Below are positions 58,606 through 64,000 of a stretch of 64,000 bases of DNA, piece by piece; position 1 is the stretch's first letter; each line of letters opens with the position of its first letter. The DNA is from Winogradskya humida (GTDB lineage: Bacteria; Actinomycetota; Actinomycetes; Mycobacteriales; Micromonosporaceae). The position numbers and the translations under genes are program-made. The notes under the pieces were generated by a model. The model had not been told where the DNA came from, did not search any database, and worked only from the letters and a program-made list of their open reading frames with translations. Location of the stretch: NCBI RefSeq assembly GCF_016862215.1, contig NZ_BOMN01000040.1, positions 172,639-236,638 of the forward strand. The letters run 5' to 3'.

Positions 58606-59045
58606 GCGTTCTGGTGTGGCTCGCGGAAGGCACGTGGGAGGCGTGTGTTGATGCGGCTCGTGAACAAGACGGCGAAGTGACCCTGCTGCACGTTCTTGAT
58701 GTTGATACCGAGGCCGCGATGAGCGGTTCGGCGGGTCTTCTTGGGCGTGTCGCGGGCGCGGATCCAGTGGAGTTGCTCACTAGGGCGGAAAATCTTCTGC
58801 TGGCGAATGCGGAGGCGCGATTGGGCCGATCGGCGCGGAAACTTACTTTGCGTGGCCGCCCTGAGCGAGTCGTGGTTGCCGCCTGCGCGGACGCGGATGT
58901 GCTGGTCCTGGCGCGTGACGGAGATCGAGGACGGCTCGGTCCGAAGAGCCTCGGGCACCGCACACGCTTTGTCGTCGATCACGCTCCGTGCACAGTGCTC
59001 CTGGTCTGGCCCGGACCCCCGCCGCCGACCTCGACACTGCCATGA
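58602..59045 (+). CDS. UspA-like universal stress protein
   Basis: The 147-aa protein (VSVLVWLAEGTWEACVDAAREQDGEVTLLHVLD...) has the adenine-nucleotide alpha-hydrolase fold, ending PLGVLLLVWP-like CTVLLVWPGP. It starts at GTG 58602, overlapping the transporter stop by 4 bp; the ATG at 58575 is less likely. Coupling suggests it modulates the transporter. ATP-binding residues are not all clear. Confidence 0.7.
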   Translation: MSVLVWLAEGTWEACVDAAREQDGEVTLLHVLDVDTEAAMSGSAGLLGRVAGADPVELLTRAENLLLANAEARLGRSARKLTLRGRPERVVVAACADADVLVLARDGDRGRLGPKSLGHRTRFVVDHAPCTVLLVWPGPPPPTSTLP

Positions 59046-59153
59046 TCAAATAAGCTGGCCAGATGACGGATGCGTGTCGGCACCGTTTCGTCGTCCTGAA
59101 AATGGGGCTCCCACCTGCGGCAATCACGCAGAGTGTCGAATAGTTAGCCGCCC

Positions 59154-59165
59154 TAAAATGTCGGC
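59154..59165 (+). promoter_or_regulatory. Leaderless promoter of a 36-aa frame
   Basis: TAAAAT (59154-59159) stands exactly 6 nt before GTG 59166. No Shine-Dalgarno is present. Confidence 0.5.
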
Positions 59166-59276
59166 GTGACGCAAGTCATGGGAGCGAAAACCACCGGATC
59201 GGACATCCCGGTTAGACCTGCCGTCGAAAAACTTTCACAGATCGGCCTCCCGCAGAAGCTTCGATATCTGTCATAA
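59166..59276 (+). CDS. Possible 36-aa leaderless peptide
   Basis: The frame runs from GTG 59166 to TAA 59274-59276 and reads VTQVMGAKTTGSDIPVRPA, then VEKLSQIGLPQKLRYLS. A near-consensus -10 lies exactly 6 nt upstream. Only about 58% of third positions are G or C, which is low for the genome, so the call is weak. The next gene starts 10 bp after the stop, suggesting a two-gene unit that ends at the terminator at 59550. Confidence 0.35.
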   Translation: MTQVMGAKTTGSDIPVRPAVEKLSQIGLPQKLRYLS

Positions 59277-59285
59277 AGTCGACGT

Positions 59286-59495
59286 GTGAGAGTTGAGCAG
59301 CACTGGTGGAATGGTGACGTCCGGCTATCGCGCCGGGATGTTTACGTCCGCACCGACGGCACGACCTGGGAGGTTGAGGCCCAGATGGGTGGACCCCAGG
59401 GAAAGTCCAAGGTGCAGCAGTGTCCGGGTAAGGCGTCCGCGCTGATCCTGGCAGACGCGTGGCGCGGCCCACGCTGGCGGTGGCGTCAGATCTGA
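59286..59495 (+). CDS. Small hypothetical protein (69 aa)
   Basis: The protein starts at GTG 59286 (VRVEQHWWNGDVRLSRRDVYVRTDG) and ends in DAWRGPRWRWRQI. The pattern of Trp and Arg suggests a small beta-rich protein. No TM or signal is present. Codon use is normal. A strong terminator follows. It is unknown to me; single-strand DNA or RNA binding would suit the Trp/Arg content but is only a guess. Confidence 0.65.
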   Translation: MRVEQHWWNGDVRLSRRDVYVRTDGTTWEVEAQMGGPQGKSKVQQCPGKASALILADAWRGPRWRWRQI

Positions 59496-59549
59496 CGCCA
59501 GGAGCCGGGCTGTGCCGCATGCATCCTCTCTTGGCCAGCCAAACTTCTG

Positions 59550-59586
59550 ATCGGGCCGGACCCTACGGGGCCGGCCCGATTTTTTG
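59550..59586 (+). terminator. Rho-independent terminator
   Basis: ATCGGGCCGG and CCGGCCCGAT form a perfect 10-bp stem with an 11-nt loop that can pair further, followed by TTTTTTG. This is the strongest intrinsic terminator in the window. Confidence 0.95.
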
Positions 59587-59726
59587 TGTCCTCAGTGGTC
59601 TGCAACACGCGAGTTCGCTGCGTAATCCGGATGGTTCCGCGCGATCTGGACGGACTTGGTGTGTGCCGCCGGTTCGATAGCCAGATCTAGGCTGTAATCC
59701 CGCCGAACTAGGAGGAAAGCGATGCC

Positions 59727-60068
59727 ATGCAAGCCACCGTGACCGATTACCGCTGCGATGTCGCAGTGCTTCGTCTCAGCGGCGAACTCGATTCCGACAC
59801 CGCGGCCAGCCTCCATGATCTGCTCGCCGATCTGCTCGAACGCACCGTTCCGCGAATAGTCGTCGACATGACCGACCTCAAGTTCTGCGACTCGGTCGGG
59901 CTGAGCGCGTTTGTGACCGCCAAGCAGGTGATCTCCGCGCGCGGCGGCTGGCTGAGCTTCGCCGGCCCCAACCGCTTCCTCGCCGAACTGCTCGAGACCA
60001 TCGGGCTGAGCAGGTATTTCGCCATCTTCCCCGAGGTGGACGACGCGATAGCCGCAGCACAGATATAG
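59727..60068 (+). CDS. STAS-domain anti-sigma factor antagonist
   Basis: The 113-aa protein has the SpoIIAA/RsbV fold: DVAVLRLSGELDSDTAASLHDLL, then RIVVDMTDLKFCDSVGLSAFVTAKQ, with the phospho-serine in the CDSVGL motif. Such proteins free a sigma factor by binding its anti-sigma partner when unphosphorylated. No RsbW-type kinase or sigma gene is adjacent. GGAGG lies 12 nt before ATG 59727, rather far. The target is unknown. Confidence 0.9.
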   Translation: MQATVTDYRCDVAVLRLSGELDSDTAASLHDLLADLLERTVPRIVVDMTDLKFCDSVGLSAFVTAKQVISARGGWLSFAGPNRFLAELLETIGLSRYFAIFPEVDDAIAAAQI

Positions 60069-60084
60069 ATCGCCATTATCGTGA

Positions 60085-60101
60085 GAGAGTACTCTCGAAA
60101 C
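60085..60101 (+). promoter_or_regulatory. ArsR promoter with palindromic operator over the -10
   Basis: GAGAGTACTCTC (60085-60096) is a perfect 12-bp palindrome. TACTCT (60090-60095) within it is a -10 hexamer 6 nt before the ATG at 60102. A wider inverted repeat GTGAGAGA (60081-60088) / TCTCTCAC (60105-60112) spans the start codon. Confidence 0.65.
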
Positions 60102-60680
60102 ATGTCTCTCACGAATCCCTTCGGCGATCGGCAGATCACCGACCCGCAGGCGATGCGGGCGCTGGCGCATCCCGTGCGGCTGGCGATCCTGTCGCACCTG
60201 CAACGTCATGGGCCTGCGACGGCGACGGTTTTGTCGCCACATGTGGGAGCGACGCCCTCCGTGGCGAGCTGGCACTTGCGGCATCTCGAGGGTTTCGGCC
60301 TGGTCACCGACGCCGACCCGGACGAGGTCCCCGGGGACCGGCGGCAACGATGGTGGAAAGCCGTCGCCCGCGGCTTCTCGGTGTCGATCGGCGACGACCC
60401 GGAAACGCAGGGAGCGGGCCGGGCGCTCAACGAGCAGATGATGACCGCGGCAGCCGTTCAGGCCGGCCGATGGCTGACGGAGACCGAGCCGACCCTGCCA
60501 CCGGAGTGGATGCGGGTCGCCGGAGTGTCGAACACCGGCGTGGCCGTCACGGCCGCCGAGCTGGCCGAGCTAGAGATCAAGATCGACGAGCTGATCGCAC
60601 CGTACGTCCACCGCGCCGAAACAGCCGCACCCGAAGGCGCCCGGATCGTCCGCATCCTCCGGCACTATCTGCCGTCATGA
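60102..60680 (+). CDS. ArsR-family regulator coupled to an MFS exporter
   Basis: The 192-aa protein has a winged helix of ArsR type (AMRALAHPVRLAILSHLQRHGPATATVLSPHVGATPSVASWHLRHLEGFGLV), followed by a helical domain of about 110 residues that may bind a ligand. There are no cysteine metal sites, so it is not a classic metal sensor. It starts at ATG 60102 and overlaps the MFS start by 4 bp (ATGA). The palindrome over its own -10 suggests autorepression of the whole operon. Confidence 0.9.
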   Translation: MSLTNPFGDRQITDPQAMRALAHPVRLAILSHLQRHGPATATVLSPHVGATPSVASWHLRHLEGFGLVTDADPDEVPGDRRQRWWKAVARGFSVSIGDDPETQGAGRALNEQMMTAAAVQAGRWLTETEPTLPPEWMRVAGVSNTGVAVTAAELAELEIKIDELIAPYVHRAETAAPEGARIVRILRHYLPS

Positions 60681-61909
60681 CCGCCACCGCTGTCGGGGCG
60701 ACCCGGTTCAACAAGCTCTGGGGCGGCCAGACGATCTCCAACTTCGGCGACCGGATCACCGAACTGGCCCTGCCCGTGATCGCCGTCGTGACCCTCGGCG
60801 TCAGCCCGGCCGAGGTGGGTCTGCTCACCGCCGCGGTCTGGACCTCGAACCTGCTGTCCCTGCTGGTCGGCTCCTGGGTCGATCGTCAGGCGCACCGTCG
60901 CCGGCTGCTTGTCGTCGCGGACGTGCTGCGGGCGCTGGTGCTGCTCAGTCTCCCGATCGCGCACTGGCTTGGCATGGTCACGCTGGCTCAGCTGTTCGCC
61001 GTCGCGCTGCTGGCCGGGGTGGGGCAGGTGCTGTTCAACGCGGCGTACCCGTCATTCTTCGTGGCCCTGGTCGACCGGAACCGCTACGTCGACGCCAACA
61101 GCAAGCTGTCGATCAGTCGCTCGGCGTCGTTCGTGGCCGGTCCGGCGCTGGGCGGCTTCCTGATCCAGACGCTGACCGCGCCGATCGCCTTGCTCGTGGA
61201 TGCTGCCTCGTTCCTCGCCTCGGCCCTGCTGATCTCCCGGATCGAGGTCGCGCCGGCGGCACCGGGGCCGTCCAAGTCACTGATGTCGGATGCGCGGGCC
61301 GGGCTGCGCTACGTCCTGGGTCACCGTTATCTGCGCGCCGGGCTCGCCTGCGTGACGACGATCAACTTCTTCGGATTGGTCGCGGAGGCGTTGGTCGTGC
61401 TTTTTGCTACGCGTACGCTCGGCCTCCCGGTTTCCCTGCTCGGCCTGGCCCTCGGCGTCGGCGCCCTCGGTGGACTGGCCGGAGCGACCCTCGCACCGCG
61501 GCTGTCCCGTCGTTTCGGCATCGGCCGGATGATGCTGCTCGGCGCGTTTCTCTTCCCGGCCCCCACCGCGGCGCTCGCCTTCGCCGGCGGTCCGCACTGG
61601 GTGTGCGCAGTGGTGCTCTCGGCGGCCGAGGCGGTCGCCGGCTTCGGCGTGATGCTGCTGGACATCAACCTGAACTCCGTCAAGACCGCCGTCACTGCCG
61701 ACGCCATGCGTAGCCGGGTCGCGGGCGTCTTCGGCACGATCAACTACGGGGTGCGGCCGCTCGGGGCAGCGCTGGGCGGAGTGCTCGGCGGGATCATCGG
61801 GGTGCGGCCGACGCTGCTGATCGCGGCGGTGGGCGGGGTGCTGGGCTGCCTCTGGCTACTGGCGTCCCCACTCCTCAAGATCCGGACGCTGGACAGGGGT
61901 CCCCCGTGA
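60677..61909 (+). CDS. MFS exporter of the ArsR operon
   Basis: The 410-aa, 12-TM transporter (RFNKLWGGQTISNFGDRITELALPVIAV, then DRQAHRRRLLVVADVLRALVLLSLP) resembles the MFS_3 / enterobactin and macrolide exporters such as MefA/EntS. It is translationally coupled to ArsR, so ligand binding should raise the pump. The substrate is unknown. The last TM helices are intact. Confidence 0.9.
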   Translation: MTATAVGATRFNKLWGGQTISNFGDRITELALPVIAVVTLGVSPAEVGLLTAAVWTSNLLSLLVGSWVDRQAHRRRLLVVADVLRALVLLSLPIAHWLGMVTLAQLFAVALLAGVGQVLFNAAYPSFFVALVDRNRYVDANSKLSISRSASFVAGPALGGFLIQTLTAPIALLVDAASFLASALLISRIEVAPAAPGPSKSLMSDARAGLRYVLGHRYLRAGLACVTTINFFGLVAEALVVLFATRTLGLPVSLLGLALGVGALGGLAGATLAPRLSRRFGIGRMMLLGAFLFPAPTAALAFAGGPHWVCAVVLSAAEAVAGFGVMLLDINLNSVKTAVTADAMRSRVAGVFGTINYGVRPLGAALGGVLGGIIGVRPTLLIAAVGGVLGCLWLLASPLLKIRTLDRGPP

Positions 61910-62015
61910 GAGCTACCCCCAGGTGTCATCTGTGGCGGGATGGGCTGAAGGGCTGAGCTGAATAGCGTCATAGCCATCGACAACGAGCGCGATAGCGCCG
62001 ACGAAAGGCCTGGTC

Positions 62016-62930
62016 ATGACGCACGCAGCGGAGCCCCGGAACACCACTACCCCGGCCGGCGCGCCGGTTGGCACCACGGCTGGTTCGCTCTGGCAGCAGC
62101 GGCTGCGGACGTTCCGGGCGCCGATCCTGATCGTGGGGATGGCCCTGGTACTGGTGGTGGCGCGGGCGTTCGACGGGTTGTCGAACATGAGCGCGTTCCT
62201 CGGGTTGCCGATCGGGATCGCCTCGGCGGTCGGCGCGGTGTTCTTCTACCGGTGGCTGAACCGCAAGGTCGAGGGGCGTACCGAGGTCGAGGAGGTCACC
62301 AAGGTCGACCGATGGAAGAACCTGCGGCGCGGCGTGACCGTCGGGGCGGTGGCGTTCACGCTGACGATGCTGATCATCGGGATGTTCGGCGGCTGGGAGC
62401 ACATCGGCGGCGGGTCGATCGGCGGGTTCCTGATCACCCTGGGCATCATGTCGAGCGTCGCGGTGAACGAGGAGATGCTGTTCCGCGGGGTCATCTTCCG
62501 GATCATGGAGGAGCGGCTCGGCACCGTGGTCGCCCTGGTCATCTCCTCGGTCCTGTTCGGCCTGACCCACCTGGTCAACCATGGCGCGACCGTCTGGGGC
62601 ACCGTCGCCATCGCGATCGAGGGCGGCACGATGATGGTCGCCGCCTACGTGCTGACCCGATCGCTGTGGCTGCCGATCGGTATCCACCTCGCCTGGAACC
62701 TCACCGAGGCCGGCATCTTCGGGGTCCCGACCTCCGGCACCACGCCCACGGCGACCCTCTGGCACACCACGCTCGACGGCAATTCGGTCCTCACCGGCGG
62801 CGACTTCGGCCCCGAGGCCAGCCTGACCGCCCTGCTGGTCTGCGCGATCCCGACCGTCTTCATGCTCCGCCGCGCCGCCCGCAACGGCCAGTTCCGCAAG
62901 GGCCAGCTCCGTCGCAACAAGGCCATCTGA
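62016..62930 (+). CDS. CPBP-family intramembrane metalloprotease
   Basis: The 304-aa protein has 7-8 TM helices and the CPBP (Abi) motifs in order: E-E-x-x-x-R in VNEEMLFRGVIF, F-x-x-x-H in LFGLTHLVNH, and H-x-x-x-N in HLAWNLTEA. All three are intact, so it may be an active membrane protease like Rce1. Such proteins serve bacteriocin immunity or protein processing. The ATG at 62016 is the likely start. It stands alone, followed by a hairpin at 62953. Confidence 0.9.
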   Translation: MTHAAEPRNTTTPAGAPVGTTAGSLWQQRLRTFRAPILIVGMALVLVVARAFDGLSNMSAFLGLPIGIASAVGAVFFYRWLNRKVEGRTEVEEVTKVDRWKNLRRGVTVGAVAFTLTMLIIGMFGGWEHIGGGSIGGFLITLGIMSSVAVNEEMLFRGVIFRIMEERLGTVVALVISSVLFGLTHLVNHGATVWGTVAIAIEGGTMMVAAYVLTRSLWLPIGIHLAWNLTEAGIFGVPTSGTTPTATLWHTTLDGNSVLTGGDFGPEASLTALLVCAIPTVFMLRRAARNGQFRKGQLRRNKAI

Positions 62931-62952
62931 GCAGCACATTCCCAAGACGAAG

Positions 62953-62980
62953 CGCCCGGCCCCGAGCGGGGGACCGGGCG
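62953..62980. terminator. Hairpin between convergent genes
   Basis: CGCCCGGCCCC and GGGGGACCGGGCG pair with a GAGC loop. It lies between the CPBP gene and the convergent phosphodiesterase gene, and may serve both. Confidence 0.7.
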
Positions 62981-62989
62981 ACAGTCTTG

Positions 62990-63949
62990 TCAGAACACAT
63001 CGGCACGGTTCGTCCAGAGCCAGCCGGACCAGCCGTCGGGGACCGTCGCCAGCGCTTCGGGGCTGTCGAAACCTTCGGACCAGGGGCCCTCACCGGCGAC
63101 GAGGATGACGCGGGTGTCAGCCTCGCTCATGCGGGTGACGAAGCGGTTGGGCCAGCCCCAGAGCCAGCGGCCGTACCGTAGGGGTAAGTGCAGTTCGGTG
63201 TGCTGGCAGGCGGCGGGGACGTGGCCGGTCCAGCCGGTCGCCAGATAGCGGAGCAGGCAGTCCTTCATCGACGCCTTCGACGCCGTCCGCAGGTCCGGCA
63301 ACCGGGTGGCGACCGCGGCGACCGACGCGTCACCGCCGTAGACAGCCAGGGTGGCCAGCCGTTCGGCGGGCAGCGTGGCCAGGTGGTCAGCGAGCCGGTC
63401 GCCCTCGGACGCGTCCTCGTTCTTGAGGTCGAGCAGCAGCTCACGATCCGGGAACGCCCCGACCACTTCCTGGACGGTCGGTAGCAGACCGATCCCCTTA
63501 CCCCGCAACGGGTACGTAGCTCCGCCGTCGGCCGTGTAGCCATAACCGAGGTCGAGTTTCCGCAGCTCGGCAAGGGTGTGATCGCGGACCTTGCCGACGC
63601 CGTCGGTGCGGCATTCGAGCATCGAGTCGTGGAACACCGCGAGCTGGTTGTCGGCGGTGACCTGGACGTCGAACTCCAGCATGTCCGCGCCGGCCGCGAA
63701 GCCCGCGCGCATGGACGCCAGGGTGTTCTCGATGTACGCGTGCTCCGGCGGGTAGATCCGGGTCGCCGTGCAGGTGTCGTTCTCCACGCCGGCCAGCGGG
63801 TAGGTCTGGGCCAGCCCTCGATGCGCCAGCAGACGCGGATGCCCGCTGCCGTCCCCCGATCGGTTGCCGGCGTAGAGACCCGCGCTGATCAGGACCACCA
63901 CCGCGAGGACGATCAGCGGTTTGCGTTTCTTCGACACCTTCTTCGACAC
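62990..63949 (-). CDS. Membrane-anchored glycerophosphodiester phosphodiesterase
   Basis: The 319-aa protein has an N-terminal TM anchor (about residues 11-27) after a Lys-rich start (MSKKVSKKRK). The GDPD domain carries LLAHRGLAQ, ENTLASMRAGFAAGADMLEFDVQVTADNQLAVFHD, and LLLDLKNE, so the metal and general-acid residues are present. It hydrolyses glycerophosphodiesters outside the cytoplasm or at the membrane. It starts at GTG 63949; the last 50 bp of the window hold nothing I can name. Confidence 0.9.
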   Translation of the reverse strand: MSKKVSKKRKPLIVLAVVVLISAGLYAGNRSGDGSGHPRLLAHRGLAQTYPLAGVENDTCTATRIYPPEHAYIENTLASMRAGFAAGADMLEFDVQVTADNQLAVFHDSMLECRTDGVGKVRDHTLAELRKLDLGYGYTADGGATYPLRGKGIGLLPTVQEVVGAFPDRELLLDLKNEDASEGDRLADHLATLPAERLATLAVYGGDASVAAVATRLPDLRTASKASMKDCLLRYLATGWTGHVPAACQHTELHLPLRYGRWLWGWPNRFVTRMSEADTRVILVAGEGPWSEGFDSPEALATVPDGWSGWLWTNRADVF

Positions 63950-64000
63950 CTGGGCAGCTTGCGCCTACCGGTTTCGGGTGGGAAGCGGCAAAGGTACTAG

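Overview
The window is a 64 kb piece of a high-GC actinobacterial chromosome, most likely from Actinoplanes or a close relative in the Micromonosporaceae. Supporting signs are GC-rich codon use with many GTG starts, a roadblock/DUF742/GTPase conservon, an Scr1-type DUF5753 regulator with its DUF397 partner, a CBM2-GH18 chitinase and an AA10 LPMO, the actinobacterial tRNA adenosine deaminase-associated protein next to tadA, and DUF3040 and DUF664 proteins. The genus is inferred from gene content, not from a search. I see no prophage, transposase or CRISPR array.

Layout. 1-3.0 kb: end of a Crp-like regulator, a secreted protein divergent from a two-component pair. 3.0-4.4 kb: a chitin-active LPMO translationally coupled to a DUF305 lipoprotein. 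4.6-7.7 kb: a PLD-helicase-DUF3427 protein. 7.8-9.6 kb: purC, a DUF3040 protein and a two-gene operon of small proteins, the second (57 aa, CxxC-CxxC) being very short. 9.6-11.9 kb: DUF5753/DUF397 locus with a shared palindrome. 12-16.4 kb: nitroreductase, methyltransferase and TPR-GGDEF cyclase separated by short repeats. 16.4-21.6 kb: two drug-exporter/regulator modules. 21.6-24 kb: chitinase and dienelactone hydrolase. 24-28.6 kb: a four-gene polysaccharide operon (GT2, WecB, DUF2334, SnoaL-like). 29.3-36.7 kb: a coupled operon of OB-fold membrane protein, flotillin and a 1606-aa DUF3686 ATPase. 36.7-42.5 kb: a conservon with an extra kinase-less sensor. 42.8-49.5 kb: M48 protease, tandem helical-repeat paralogs, PHP protein and DUF885 peptidase. 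50-64 kb: mostly housekeeping genes (M23, tyrA, tRNA-Ser, deoD, tadA) and transport/regulation genes.

How the genes work together. The LPMO, its possible copper-binding lipoprotein and the GH18 chitinase form a chitin-attack set spread over two loci, and their 5' leaders share a CTTTAAG element. TetR/MFS, MarR/MFS and ArsR/MFS pairs are efflux modules with recognisable operators. The most unusual unit is the flotillin-DUF3686 operon, which looks like one membrane-organised ATPase machine of unknown function.

Two window-wide patterns stand out. At least twelve genes have a TANNNT -10 hexamer exactly 6 or 7 nt before the start codon, the signature of leaderless mRNAs, and in two repressor genes a perfect palindrome overlaps that -10. 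Short tandem repeats sit at the 3' ends of three gene pairs and supply duplicate stop codons at two of them.
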